A stretch of 42,827 bases of DNA from an uncultured Verrucomicrobiales bacterium. GTDB lineage: Bacteria; Verrucomicrobiota; Verrucomicrobiia; Limisphaerales; Palsa-1400. Shown here piece by piece: positions 25,401 to 34,827 of this stretch. Location: NCBI GenBank assembly GCA_903927905.1, contig CAIYOY010000037.1, positions 1 through 42,827 on the forward strand, given 5' to 3'. The stretch's first letter is position 1. The number at the start of each line of letters is the position of its first letter. The notes under the pieces are model-generated. The model saw nothing but the letters and a program-made list of their open reading frames with translations. It made no database searches and was not told the origin of the DNA. The position numbers and the translations under genes are program-made.

Positions 25401-26471
25401 ATGCGTGATGAATCTTTGCAGTTTTTGAAACAGTTGGTCAACACTCCCAGCCCGAGCGGCCGGGAATTTCGCGGCCAGCGCGTCTGGCTCGATTACGTCA
25501 AACAGTTTGCGGACGACACATTTTCCGATGCCTATGGAAATTGCGTGGCCGTCCTGAACAAAGGCGGTTCACCGCGCCTGATGCTGGCCGCCCATGCCGA
25601 TGAGATCGGCATGTCTGTCAATTATATCACCGATGAGGGCTTTATTTACGTCCGCAAAGTCGGCGGCATTGATCCCGCCATCACCAAGGCCCAGCGCGCC
25701 GTCATTCACAGCAAAAACGGCCCGGTCAAGGGCGTCTTTGGCAATGTCGCCCCGCACCTGATGAAATTTGAAGGCGAACGCAAAATGCCCAAGATGGAAG
25801 ACCTGTTCCTCGACATCGGCGTCAGCAGTAAGAAAGAGGCGGAAAAATTGATCCGCATCGGCGATGCCATCACTTTGAGCGATGAATTTGACACGCTGCG
25901 CGGCGATCTGGCAGTGGCTCGCGCCTTTGATAATCGCATCGGCACTTTTGCCGTGGCCGAAGCGGCCCGGCTGCTCAAAGAAAGCAAAACGAAATTCAGT
26001 CCCGAGATCCTGGTTGTGTCAAACATCATGGAAGAAGTCGGCTTGTTCGGCGCGCGGCAAATCGCCTATTCGCTCAAACCTGATGTGGCCCTCGTCGTGG
26101 ATGTGACCCATGCCACCGATTATCCCACGGTCAGCAAACAACAGCATGGAGATATCAAGGTCGGCCAGGGCCCCGCCCTGACTCATGGCGGCTGCAATCA
26201 CTCCGAGGTCGTGGCGCGTCTGGAAAAAGTGGCCCACGCCAAGAAAATTGCGCTGCAACACGAAGCGACCTCCAGCACCAGCGGCACCGACACCGATGTG
26301 ATTTTCTGGACGCGCGGCGGCATCCCGTGCGCCTTGATCAGCCTGCCCAATCGTTACATGCACTCACCAGTGGAAGTAGTCAGCTTGAAGGACCTCGAGC
26401 AAATTCCCCAATTGATGGTGGCCTTCGCGCAATCGCTGAAAGCGGGCGAAGAATTCAAGGTGCCGATTTAA
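25401..26471 (+). CDS. M42 family metallo-aminopeptidase
   Basis: A 356-residue cytoplasmic aminopeptidase of the glutamyl aminopeptidase/FrvX/TET type, forming large oligomers that degrade peptides. Metal ligands and catalytic residues are visible in order: AAHADEIGM (first His and Asp), RAFDNRIG (bridging Asp), NIMEEVGLFGA (catalytic Glu pair), VVDVTHATDYP and the late RYMHSPVEVV (last His). Length is typical. Some members were once labelled endoglucanases; the motifs support a peptidase. It is transcribed divergently from proB, and its last 17 bp overlap the convergent TPR gene. Confidence 0.92.
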   Translation: MRDESLQFLKQLVNTPSPSGREFRGQRVWLDYVKQFADDTFSDAYGNCVAVLNKGGSPRLMLAAHADEIGMSVNYITDEGFIYVRKVGGIDPAITKAQRAVIHSKNGPVKGVFGNVAPHLMKFEGERKMPKMEDLFLDIGVSSKKEAEKLIRIGDAITLSDEFDTLRGDLAVARAFDNRIGTFAVAEAARLLKESKTKFSPEILVVSNIMEEVGLFGARQIAYSLKPDVALVVDVTHATDYPTVSKQQHGDIKVGQGPALTHGGCNHSEVVARLEKVAHAKKIALQHEATSSTSGTDTDVIFWTRGGIPCALISLPNRYMHSPVEVVSLKDLEQIPQLMVAFAQSLKAGEEFKVPI

Positions 26472-29139
26472 CCGGCGCTGCGGTCTCCGGCGGTTTACTG
26501 GCGTTGGCATTGGCCGTGTCCATTTTCTTTTTCATCGCCGGCCCCAGTGAAGGCACGACTTCGGCCACGCGTTGATAAATCAATTTTGCTTCAGGCCATT
26601 GTCCTGCGGCTTCACGGAGACGGGCCGCTTTCTCGCCGGCTTCTTTGACCCAAAAAGGATCGCACGGCCTTCGGACTTCCAGCACCTGGGCATAATGGGC
26701 CAGGGCTTCATCGGTCCGGCCCCGCCGCTCGGCCACAAGCCCCAAACCAACTTGCGCTTGACTCCAGGTGGCTACTTCTACATCTGGCAGAAGCAAAACG
26801 GCTTCGTAAGCTTGGCTCGCATTGGTGTAGGCGGAAGGTGGCAGTTTGAGCGTATCAGCCCAGGTAAAATAGTAATCGCCCATTCGCCCCAGAGCCTGAG
26901 CGGCCAGTGTATTGGTGGATGCGCCGTTGGTGATGCGGCGCAAGGAGTTGATGGCTTCGACCAGATAACTGGTATTGGTCGGCTCGCCCAGAAATTGCAT
27001 GAAAATGGTATCGCCGAGCGCGAAATAACTTTCTGCCATGAGGGCGGGCGGAACATTGGTGTCGCTGACCAATTTGGTGAATCGTTCCCGGGCGGCGGCA
27101 TAATCATTTGGCCCTTGCCGCGCATACGCCGCGCGACCCGCCATCAACCGCGCTTGGAAGGGCAATTCCCCGGCGGTCGGATATTTCCCAAAAACCTCCT
27201 GATACGCGATGTCGGCCTGCTGATAATCTTCGTGGTAGAAATAATAGTCCCCGATCCAGTTTTGCGCCAGGGATGCAAGGTTGGTCATGTCGGGAAACCG
27301 GGCAACAAAATTGGTGAAAAGTATCAGCGCGTTGGTTTCCGCGCCGCTTTTCCAAGTGGCCAGAGCGCGCGCATATTCCACCTGCGGCAAAAGCGGATGC
27401 TGCGCGTGATTAGTCACCCATCGGTCATAAACCGCCAAGGCGCTTTTCCAATCCCGCGCCATCGCATAAGTTCGCGCCTGGGCAAATTCCACTTCCGGTG
27501 CCAGCGGCGTGCGGGGAAATTTTTGGATCAGATCGCTGAATGTTTGGCGCGCTTTCTCCAGATCACCCTGATGTCCGGCGGCCTCGCCGATGACCAACAT
27601 GCTGCGATCGCTGAAATAACTGTCGGGGTACCAGGCAATGATGCGGCCCATCGCTTCAGCGGCGGCTTGCTGGTCGCCGCGCGCCAGATTCGCCTGCTCG
27701 GCCTGAAACAGCGCTTGGTCAAACAGGGCCAGATTTTTCAGCAACCCATTTTTCAAATCCTCCCGCTGACCGTATAGATGCCAGATGAGATTATAATTGG
27801 TCGCGGCCCCGGCGTAATCCCCTTCATAAAATAACGCATCCGCCAGTTTGAATCGCGCCACCGCCTGGTCTTCGGATTCGGGCAACCGCTTGATCGCCTC
27901 CATGAAATTGGTTTTGGCCCCGGCATATTTTTTCTCCTGCCACGCGCACCAGCCTAGATCGAGCCGGGCCCGCCCCTGCAACGGACTTTGGGGAAAATCC
28001 TGGATGACCCGGTCCAGATTGCTGACCGCCAATTGCGAATAATTCGTCGCATCGCTGATGGGCGGAGTGATATTGCCGACTTTCAAGTAAAGTTCGCCCA
28101 GAGTCAAATAGGCCAGATCGAGCGAGGAGCCGCCGGGATTTTGCCCGATAAAATTTTCCAACTGCTGGATGGCATCCGGGATGAGGCTGTGTTGCAGCCT
28201 CAATTCCATGGTGCGCGCCAGGGCCTCGCGCTGCACTTCCACTGGAAAATCCTTTGCCAGATCATTCGTGTAGGATTGGATGGCATTTTCCCATTGGCCG
28301 AGTTTTTCGAAGGCTTCACCCTGCAGAAAACGGCTGTTGGCTGATTCCGGAGAACCCGGTGCGAGGGTCATTAAATTGGTGGTATTGGCCAGGGCCTCGT
28401 TGCTTTTCCCGCCCGCCAATTGCAATCGTGTCAACAAATACAGCCGACGCCATTTGTCCGCTGCCGACATCAACTCCGTGGCCATGCCGCCGACCACTTG
28501 TTCTCCGGCAGCATATTGCTTTTGTTCATACAAGGCCTTGCCCAAAAGCAACCAACCGGGCATGGCCAGAGGATTTTTTGGGTCTTCCTTCACGGCTGAT
28601 TGAAAGCTGCCATTCGTGCCGCCCAACAATGCCACCACTTTCGCCCAATTGGTCAACTGGGCGTAGGCCGCCGCTTCATTCTCCGCCGCGTTCAGGCGAA
28701 ACGACGACTTCGGAAAACTTTTGTTCAAAGCGGCATAACTGTCGGCCGCCGCTTTGAATTCACCTTTTTTGAAAAGCGCTTCGCCCAGCCAAAACTGAAA
28801 TTCCGGCGTCACCGATTCGGAGTCATCCGGTTTTTCCTTTTGCAATAATTCAATCGCGCCCGCGATATTGGTCTGGTTCAGCCGCGCCCGCGCCTGAAAA
28901 AGAATCGCGCTCGAACGCATGGACGAATTGGTGTAAGTCGCGGCAAAATCGGCAAAAGCTTTTTCTGCGGTTCCGTAGAAGTGATCATTAAAAAGCCTGG
29001 CCCCAGCGGCAAACGCGTTGGTCTCGCCATTGCCTTGGGCCGACAAGGTCTGAGTTCCCACCCAGGCCAATAAAAAGAACGCCGCCAGCCAGCGCTGGAG
29101 CAGGACTTGTTTAATTGGCTTCGCGTTCAACATCTTCAT
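26455..29139 (-). CDS. Secreted tetratricopeptide-repeat protein
   Basis: An 894-residue exported protein built almost wholly of TPR-like helical repeats. It has a signal peptide (cationic start, LAAFFLLAWVG, cleavage near LSAQG at about residue 35). Repeats occur along the length: FAAGARLFNDHFYGTAEKAFADFA, EFQFWLGEALFKKGEFKAAADSYAALNKSFP, GRARLDLGWCAWQEKKYAGA, FKLADALFYEGDYAGAATNYNLIW and AQVGLGLVAERRGRTDEALAHYAQVLE. The pattern resembles BamD/CpoB-like periplasmic TPR scaffolds, suggesting an envelope assembly role, but no specific function can be named. Its start overlaps the uvrA stop by one base (TAATG), so it is read downstream of uvrA. Its end overlaps the convergent M42 gene by 17 bp. 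Confidence 0.85.
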   Translation of the reverse strand: MKMLNAKPIKQVLLQRWLAAFFLLAWVGTQTLSAQGNGETNAFAAGARLFNDHFYGTAEKAFADFAATYTNSSMRSSAILFQARARLNQTNIAGAIELLQKEKPDDSESVTPEFQFWLGEALFKKGEFKAAADSYAALNKSFPKSSFRLNAAENEAAAYAQLTNWAKVVALLGGTNGSFQSAVKEDPKNPLAMPGWLLLGKALYEQKQYAAGEQVVGGMATELMSAADKWRRLYLLTRLQLAGGKSNEALANTTNLMTLAPGSPESANSRFLQGEAFEKLGQWENAIQSYTNDLAKDFPVEVQREALARTMELRLQHSLIPDAIQQLENFIGQNPGGSSLDLAYLTLGELYLKVGNITPPISDATNYSQLAVSNLDRVIQDFPQSPLQGRARLDLGWCAWQEKKYAGAKTNFMEAIKRLPESEDQAVARFKLADALFYEGDYAGAATNYNLIWHLYGQREDLKNGLLKNLALFDQALFQAEQANLARGDQQAAAEAMGRIIAWYPDSYFSDRSMLVIGEAAGHQGDLEKARQTFSDLIQKFPRTPLAPEVEFAQARTYAMARDWKSALAVYDRWVTNHAQHPLLPQVEYARALATWKSGAETNALILFTNFVARFPDMTNLASLAQNWIGDYYFYHEDYQQADIAYQEVFGKYPTAGELPFQARLMAGRAAYARQGPNDYAAARERFTKLVSDTNVPPALMAESYFALGDTIFMQFLGEPTNTSYLVEAINSLRRITNGASTNTLAAQALGRMGDYYFTWADTLKLPPSAYTNASQAYEAVLLLPDVEVATWSQAQVGLGLVAERRGRTDEALAHYAQVLEVRRPCDPFWVKEAGEKAARLREAAGQWPEAKLIYQRVAEVVPSLGPAMKKKMDTANANASKPPETAAPVKSAP

Positions 29140-32060
29140 TATCTGACAGGCCCGGACAAGATACGATTCAAAAATTGCCCGGTGAAACTCTCCGGCGTTT
29201 TGGCGATTTTTTCCGGCGGGCCCTCGGCCAGGATGCGTCCACCGCCCTCGCCACCCTCGGGGCCGAGGTCAATCACCCAGTCGGCGGTTTTGATCACATC
29301 CAAATTGTGCTCAATGATCAACAGCGTGTTTCCTTGATTGCGCAGTTTGAAAAGAACATCCAGCAGCTTGGCCACGTCATGAAAATGTAATCCGGTCGTC
29401 GGCTCATCCAAAATATAAAACGTGCGTCCCGTCGCCCGCCGACTCAATTCCGCCGCGAGTTTGATGCGTTGCGCCTCGCCGCCGCTCAATGTCGTGGCGG
29501 ATTGCCCCACCTTCACGTAGCCCAGCCCCACTTCCGCCAGTGTCAGCAACGGATCGTAAATTTTCGGCAGCGCGCGGAAAAACGTGACCGCTTCATCCAC
29601 TGTCATGTCCAGCACATCGGCGATGTTCATGCCCTTGTAATTGATTTCCAGCGTCTCGCGATTATAACGCTTCCCATTGCACGCCTCGCACGTCACATAG
29701 ACCGGCGGCAAAAAGTGCATCTCAATTTTGATCAAGCCATCGCCCTGGCATTTCTCGCATCGCCCGCCTTTGACATTGAAACTAAACCGGCCCGCTTCGT
29801 AGCCGCGAATTTTCGCCGCCGGCAATTTGGCGAACAGATCGCGGATCTGATTGAACATCCCCGTGTAAGTCGCCGGATTGCTGCGCGGCGTCCGGCCGAT
29901 TGGCGTCTGATCAATGACGATCACTTTGTCCAAATCCTCGAAGCCGCGAATTTCCTTGTGCGCGCCGGGTTGTTCCTTTGAGCCATAAAATTTCCGAAAC
30001 AAAGCGCGACGCAAAATATCATCCACCAAAGTACTTTTACCCGAACCGCTCACCCCGGTAACGCAGGTCAACGTCCCCAGCGGAATCCGTGCATCTACAT
30101 TCTTGAGATTATTTTCGCTCGCGCCGATAACTTCCAGCCAGCCGCGTTCCGACGTCGGTTTGATCCGGTTTTTCGGCACGGCGATTTTCAATTCGCCTTT
30201 CAAATACTGACCCGTTAACGACCGTGGCACCGCCATGATTTCATCCACCGTTCCGGCCGCAACCAATTCCCCGCCATGCACGCCCGCGCCGGGGCCGAGA
30301 TCTAGGACGTAATCCGCCTGACGAATCGTGTCCTCGTCATGCTCCACGACTAAAACGGTGTTGCCCAAGTCTCGCAAACCTTCCAACGATTTCAACAAAC
30401 GCTCGTTGTCACGTTGATGCAGCCCGATGCTTGGTTCATCCAAAATATAAAGCACCCCGACCAGGCCCGCGCCGATCTGCGTGGCGAGCCGGATGCGTTG
30501 CGCTTCACCGCCGCTGAGCGTTCCGCTTTCGCGATTCAGGGTCAGATACCCCAGCCCGACGTTTTTTAAGAATCCAAGCCGCGAACGGATTTCTTTGATC
30601 ACTTCATGGGCGATCTTCTGCTGAAAATCCGTCAGCTTGAGTGTCGCAAAAAAAGCATCGGCTTTTTCGATGGATAACGCACAGACATCCATGATGGATA
30701 ATCCTGGAATGACCGGTGGCTTTGAACTTTGAACTTTGAACGTTAAACTTTCCGCTCCCCCCACCGTCACCGCCAGCACCTCCGGTTTGAGCCGGCGACC
30801 CATACACGCATCGCACGGCTGTGGATTCATGTAGCCCTTCAACCGATTCTTCGTGAACTCGCTCTCGCTCTCGATATAAAGCCGCTCCAGATTGGGAACG
30901 ATGCCTTCAAACGGACGCTTGATCTTGCTCGCCTTCCCCGCGCGCCAAAAAGTGAATTCAATTTCGTCCTCTCCCGTCCCACGCAGCAGTTTCTTTCTAA
31001 AATCTTCCGGCAAATCCTTCCAGGGAGCTTCCAGGCTTTGGCCGTAATGCGAGGTCAGCGCTTTCAACAGGCTCTTGTAATAAACGATCATCCGTTTATT
31101 GCCGCGCCGCCACGGTTGCACCGCGCCCTTCTCCAACGATTTGTCCACATCCGGCACCACCAGCGCTTCGTCAAAAACCATCTTCTGCCCGAGACCATGA
31201 CACACCGGACACGCGCCCGAGGGGGAATTGAACGAAAAATGTTTCGGCGTCAGCGTCTCAAAACTCAAACCGGTCGAAGGACTGTAATTCCGATTGGAAT
31301 GTAGCGTCTCCGTCCATTCCGTCGCGGCATCGGGCGGTTGATGCAAAACCAACACGCGGCCCTCGCCCCATTTCAACGCCGTCTCCATCGAATCACTCAG
31401 ACGCACGCGGATTTTCTCATCCACCACCAATCGGTCCACCACCGCTTCGATGGTGTGGCGTTGTTTGGGATCGAGCTTCACCCGCACATTATTGCCCAGT
31501 TCCACCAGTTCCCCATCCACCCGCGCCCGCACGAAACCTTCGCGGCCCAACCGTTCGATCACATCCCGGAACTCGCCCTTCTGGCTGGAAATCACCGGAG
31601 CCAGCAACATCACCCGCGTCTTGGCCGGCAAGGCCAGCACCTTATCAACAATGTCACTGGTCGTCTGCTGTGTGATCGGCTCGCCGCTGATCGGGCAATG
31701 CGCCTGGCCGATGTTCGCGTACATCAACCGCAAATAATCAAAAACCTCCGTCGTCGTCGCAATGATGGAGCGCGGATTGGTGCCGGACCCGCGTTGTTCA
31801 ATGGCGATGGAGGGCGACAGTCCCTCGATGAAATCCACCTCTGGCTTCTCCATCTGATCCAGAAACTGCCGGGCATACGCGGAGAGCGACTCCACATATT
31901 TCCGCTGCCCCTCGGCATAGATGGTATCGAACGCCAGCGACGATTTCCCCGACCCGCTCAACCCCGTGATCACGACGAGTTTGTCGCGCGGGATCGAGAG
32001 CGTCAGGTTCTTCAAATTATGCTGGCGCGCGCCGCCGATCTTGATGAATTCCTTCGACAT
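29139..32060 (-). CDS. uvrA: Excinuclease ABC subunit A
   Basis: DNA damage sensor of nucleotide excision repair, acting with UvrB and UvrC (neither in this window). The 973-residue product has two ABC ATPase halves: Walker [14 protein letters not shown] and [13 protein letters not shown], and signatures [12 protein letters not shown] and [12 protein letters not shown]. The second zinc finger (CEKCQGDG to CEACNGKR) and the first (CPVCHGLG to CDACMGRR) are present. It is about 30 residues longer than E. coli UvrA. Part of the excess is an insertion after AVTVGG ([19 protein letters not shown]), encoded by a 7-bp tandem repeat at 30721-30748. The reading frame stays open through it. Start ATG at 32060 with only a weak GAG before it. 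The secreted TPR gene follows with a one-base overlap. Confidence 0.97.
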   Translation of the reverse strand: MSKEFIKIGGARQHNLKNLTLSIPRDKLVVITGLSGSGKSSLAFDTIYAEGQRKYVESLSAYARQFLDQMEKPEVDFIEGLSPSIAIEQRGSGTNPRSIIATTTEVFDYLRLMYANIGQAHCPISGEPITQQTTSDIVDKVLALPAKTRVMLLAPVISSQKGEFRDVIERLGREGFVRARVDGELVELGNNVRVKLDPKQRHTIEAVVDRLVVDEKIRVRLSDSMETALKWGEGRVLVLHQPPDAATEWTETLHSNRNYSPSTGLSFETLTPKHFSFNSPSGACPVCHGLGQKMVFDEALVVPDVDKSLEKGAVQPWRRGNKRMIVYYKSLLKALTSHYGQSLEAPWKDLPEDFRKKLLRGTGEDEIEFTFWRAGKASKIKRPFEGIVPNLERLYIESESEFTKNRLKGYMNPQPCDACMGRRLKPEVLAVTVGGAESLTFKVQSSKPPVIPGLSIMDVCALSIEKADAFFATLKLTDFQQKIAHEVIKEIRSRLGFLKNVGLGYLTLNRESGTLSGGEAQRIRLATQIGAGLVGVLYILDEPSIGLHQRDNERLLKSLEGLRDLGNTVLVVEHDEDTIRQADYVLDLGPGAGVHGGELVAAGTVDEIMAVPRSLTGQYLKGELKIAVPKNRIKPTSERGWLEVIGASENNLKNVDARIPLGTLTCVTGVSGSGKSTLVDDILRRALFRKFYGSKEQPGAHKEIRGFEDLDKVIVIDQTPIGRTPRSNPATYTGMFNQIRDLFAKLPAAKIRGYEAGRFSFNVKGGRCEKCQGDGLIKIEMHFLPPVYVTCEACNGKRYNRETLEINYKGMNIADVLDMTVDEAVTFFRALPKIYDPLLTLAEVGLGYVKVGQSATTLSGGEAQRIKLAAELSRRATGRTFYILDEPTTGLHFHDVAKLLDVLFKLRNQGNTLLIIEHNLDVIKTADWVIDLGPEGGEGGGRILAEGPPEKIAKTPESFTGQFLNRILSGPVR
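30721..30748. repeat. 7-bp tandem repeat inside uvrA
   Basis: The plus strand reads tttgaac three times, then gttaaac, in register. On the coding strand it encodes [10 protein letters not shown]. The same type of word (repeated gttcaaa) is common in noncoding repeat DNA, and its presence within a conserved DNA-repair gene is unusual. Confidence 0.85.
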
Positions 32061-32784
32061 ATCTCAAACAGGTGGGGCGAGAGTCCCCGCGAGCCGTCCC
32101 TTCCAACTCTCAAATTTCCCCAACACACAATCTGCCAAGCCTACACCGAATCTGGTGAATCATGAAGGGTAAAAATTGGGAATATTTTCCAGTGGCGCAT
32201 CTCGTCACAGTCCACTTGCGAAGGAGGATGGCTCGTCCGGTTTGCGGTTAAAAATCCCCGCTCCAAAACCCTGCCGGGCCTCGATTCAATCTGCAAACAA
32301 CGACGCCAAACTGGAGCTAACAACATCTAACGACAGTCAACGCGGCCTAACCGCACCCATTTCAAAAAATTCCGGCTTCAATACTTCCTGATTCCTCCTT
32401 TCTTTCTCCGTGTCTCTGTGGTTCAAACTGCATCGGTTTCAGGAAAACCTTTGCGTCGCGTTCGCTTTTTTGCGGCTACTTCAAATGCCTCCCATCTGCG
32501 TGCATTCGTGCCCATCTGTGGTTTCAGGCCGGGAAATTTTTAACCGCGGATGACACTGATTTCGCGGATTGAGGAAAGAAATTTTTGCCCGCGAAAAACG
32601 CAAAAAAACGCGAAAGGGGAACCGGCGCACTGGAAGCGCAGAGGTTTGCAGTGGTCGTGGTATATGACTGTTCTTTATTCATCAGGGTGAGTTTGGCAGA
32701 AAACGGCAGGCTTGTCGTACACACCATGAACACCATTCCCATATTTCCCACCATCCTCTTAAATTCGATCTACCCGCGCCCTGC
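32061..32784. other. 724-bp intergenic region upstream of uvrA
   Basis: It holds the uvrA promoter (leftward) and the 3' flank of the receiver-hydrolase gene. The right third (32534-32735) is dispersed repeat copy B. The middle contains low-information phrases (gtgtctctgtggttc, catctgcgtgcattcgtgcccatctgtgg) typical of noncoding repeats. ORFs here have no domain support, and I see no RNA gene. Confidence 0.6.
32534..32735 (+). repeat. Dispersed intergenic repeat, copy B
   Basis: Second copy of the 200-bp element at 7936-8136, in the same orientation. The best-conserved part is atatgactgttctttattc through gagtttggcagaaaac to gcttgtcgt. Similarity stops soon after caccatgaacacc (about 32735), which defines the right edge. 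It lies about 50 bp downstream of the receiver-metallo-beta-lactamase gene. Confidence 0.8.
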
Positions 32785-34128
32785 TCACAAATATTCCGTC
32801 ATCCCATCATACCCGTGCGAGACGGGGATGGGATGGCCGAGGCGTTCGAGCAACTGGCGCGTGAGGTTCAATTTGCCTTCCAGGAAATGATCGTCGTGCA
32901 ACGGGTCGTGGTGGGTGATGATCCAGCGCGGCGCTTTCGCCAGGCAAACCAACAGGGCGGCGTTGGACAAGCCGCTGTGGCCCCAGCCGATGCGCTTGGG
33001 ATATTCTTCATTGGTGAATTGCGCCTCGTGAAAGAGCAGATCAATGTCCGAGAGAAATTCCACCATCTTCAAATGCGGCGCGACCAATTCGTTCTCGCGC
33101 GTGATGTCATCCGGCGGCCCGGTGTAGCCTTTGAGGAATTCGTTGTCCGGGACCCAGGCGATTTTCACTTCGCCGAGATCAATCTTGTAACCGACGGTGG
33201 CGCCGGGGTGATTGGAAAATTCCCAGGTGATTTTAATGCCATCAATGACGATCGGTTCCTGGCCGATCTGGACGAAGTTGAGCTTCGCTTTCATGTCCTC
33301 AATTTGGACGGGAAAATAATCGCGATCCAATTGGCCTGAGAAAACGGATTTGAGGTCTTTGCCGAAACCGCGCGCCCCATAGACGGTGATTTCAAATCCC
33401 GGAATATAGGCCGGGACAAAAAATGGAAAGCCTTGGATATGATCCCAGTGCGTGTGGGTGATGAAGAGATGGATTTTGCGCGCGCCGGATTTGGCCAACT
33501 GTTGCCCCAAGTCGCGGATGCCGGAACCGGCGTCGAAGATCAAAACGGTGTCCCCGCGAACAATGCTCAAGCACGAAGTCTGCCCGCCGTGCCGCAGATA
33601 GGCCGCGCCCGGAGTGGGCGTGGAACCGCGCGAACCCCACAGGGTCAGGCAGGCGTTCTTGGTCAGCAGGATCGGGCGGAAAGTTTTTTCGGTGAAACCG
33701 GTGGAGTCGCGCGTGACCACCGGGTGCTTGGCGTTTTTTCGTTTGCCGAAAAACTCGTTGACCTTGGCCACCAGGTCGGACGGATCGAGTGGTTTGACCA
33801 GGAAATCGTACGCGCCCATCTCCGCCATTTTGATCTGTTCGGTGCCAAAATCCTTGGCCGAACAAACGATGACGCCGACATCTTTGGTTTGCGGGTTGGC
33901 CCGGAGTCTTTCAATGACTTCGACGCCGTGTTTTTTCGGCATCATGATGTCGAGGAGAATCAGGTCGGGGCGAAAAGATTTGGCTTTCTTGAGACATTCC
34001 TCGCCGTCCTCGGCCACTTGCACCTCATAACCGGCTTGTTTGAGGGCGGCGCTGTGTTTGAGGGCGATGACCTGAATGTCCTCGGCGATCAGGATGCGGC
34101 CTTTGGCGGATGTTTTTGTCGCAGCCAT
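32785..34128 (-). CDS. Response-regulator receiver fused to metallo-beta-lactamase-fold hydrolase
   Basis: Residues about 10-130 are a CheY-like receiver domain: acidic pocket E16/D17, phosphoacceptor D60 in LILLDIMMP, Ser/Thr switch IVCSAKD, and conserved Lys in LVKPLD. Residues about 155-447 are a metallo-beta-lactamase-fold domain with THTHWDHIQGFPFF (residues about 224-229 carry HxHxDH), SNHPGATVGYKI, VPDNE, LLFHEAQF and THHDP. This order resembles PhnP/RNase Z-like phosphodiesterases more than beta-lactamases. The output is therefore an enzyme, not DNA binding; phosphorylation may switch a phosphodiesterase acting on a cyclic nucleotide or RNA-like substrate (inference). A small Hpt protein gene ends 4 bp upstream and is the likely phosphodonor. 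No histidine kinase is in the window. Confidence 0.88.
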   Translation of the reverse strand: MAATKTSAKGRILIAEDIQVIALKHSAALKQAGYEVQVAEDGEECLKKAKSFRPDLILLDIMMPKKHGVEVIERLRANPQTKDVGVIVCSAKDFGTEQIKMAEMGAYDFLVKPLDPSDLVAKVNEFFGKRKNAKHPVVTRDSTGFTEKTFRPILLTKNACLTLWGSRGSTPTPGAAYLRHGGQTSCLSIVRGDTVLIFDAGSGIRDLGQQLAKSGARKIHLFITHTHWDHIQGFPFFVPAYIPGFEITVYGARGFGKDLKSVFSGQLDRDYFPVQIEDMKAKLNFVQIGQEPIVIDGIKITWEFSNHPGATVGYKIDLGEVKIAWVPDNEFLKGYTGPPDDITRENELVAPHLKMVEFLSDIDLLFHEAQFTNEEYPKRIGWGHSGLSNAALLVCLAKAPRWIITHHDPLHDDHFLEGKLNLTRQLLERLGHPIPVSHGYDGMTEYL

Positions 34129-34132
34129 AAAA

Positions 34133-34504
34133 TCAGGAAGTGTGCGCAGTTAAATAATGTTTGAGTTCGGTTTTCAAATGGTCGGTTTCGGCAATCAATT
34201 CGAGAATCAAACTGTCGAGGCCGGCGAAATCTTTGGCCTGGCCGCGTTGCTCGATGAGCCGGGCGAGGCTTTGCGCATGAGCGGCGCGCATTTCGCCGAA
34301 CAAGCCTTTGAGGGCATGACCGGCTTCATAAACCACATGGCCATCCCGTTTTTCCAGGCCTTGATGGAGCATGGAAATGAGCCGGGGACTGTCGGTTTCG
34401 GAAAAAAGACGGACAATATCGCGCAGCAGATGGACATCGCGGCCGACGCTTTTGAACAAAGCCGCCTCGTCAAAGGTGGTTGACTGATTCTCGGTCAAAT
34501 TCAT
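34133..34504 (-). CDS. Hpt (histidine phosphotransfer) domain protein
   Basis: A 123-residue protein that is essentially one four-helix Hpt domain. The phosphorylatable His is H63 in YEAGHALKGLFGEM, matching the HxLKG signature. The preceding helix DVHLLRDIVRLFSETDSPRLISML and following AHAQSLARLIEQRGQ fit the Hpt pattern. The start ATG at 34504 (MNLTENQS) is used; the longer ORF runs through the tRNA-His gene and is not real. It is followed at 4 bp by the receiver-hydrolase fusion, so the pair is a likely phosphorelay. The start lies only 14 nt beyond the CCA end of tRNA-His, so the mRNA may be cut from a tRNA-containing transcript. No clear ribosome binding site is seen. Confidence 0.85.
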   Translation of the reverse strand: MNLTENQSTTFDEAALFKSVGRDVHLLRDIVRLFSETDSPRLISMLHQGLEKRDGHVVYEAGHALKGLFGEMRAAHAQSLARLIEQRGQAKDFAGLDSLILELIAETDHLKTELKHYLTAHTS

Positions 34505-34518
34505 CGGGAAATTAAAAG

Positions 34519-34594
34519 TGGGGTGGCCAACGGGACTCGAACCCGCAACAACAAGCTCCACAAGCTTGGACTCTACCATTGAGCTATGGCCACC
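34519..34594 (-). tRNA. tRNA-His (GTG)
   Basis: The minus strand reads GTGGCCATAGCTCAATGGTA at the 5' end, with a 7-bp acceptor stem GTGGCCA/TGGCCAC. The anticodon stem CAAGC/GCTTG encloses the loop TTGTGGA (anticodon GTG), and the T arm is GCGGGTTCGAGTCCCGT. The extra G-1 typical of tRNA-His is present at 34594 opposite C73, and CCA is encoded (34521-34519). The Hpt gene follows directly downstream. Confidence 0.97.
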
Positions 34595-34673
34595 AACCAG
34601 GGACAAGAGTAGGTTTGGCGGGGGCAAAGGTCAAGCTTGTGGAAAGAGGAGGGTGTGATCAAAAGTGATGGTT

Positions 34674-34783
34674 AGGAGCGCGGGATTTATCCCGCTTCAA
34701 GATGGCCAGCCAAGTGGCGGTTTCCTGGGAGTGATGCGCTCTCCGATTTCACGCTGAAGCGGCTTAAAAGCCGCGCTCCCACT
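34674..34783. repeat. REP-like inverted repeat with internal hairpins
   Basis: The left arm aggagcgcgggatttatcccgcttca and the reverse complement of the right arm, gggagcgcggcttttaagccgcttca, match at most positions. Each arm folds on its own (GCGGGA-TTTA-TCCCGC and GCGGCTT-AA-AAGCCGC), with compensating base changes. This is the layout of a paired REP/BIME-like element. It fills the space between tRNA-His and aroK. Confidence 0.8.
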
Positions 34784-34827
34784 GGAAAATGCGTGCGCGG
34801 GTTGGTTTTTTAGGCTAAACCGTTCCG

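Noticed and set aside
32176-32391. 71-aa ORF upstream of uvrA as a possible gene
   Set aside because: No start context, no domain and repeat-like surroundings; better treated as intergenic.
34133-34627. 164-aa version of the Hpt protein
   Set aside because: Its first 41 codons run through the tRNA-His gene; the start at 34504 fits the domain.
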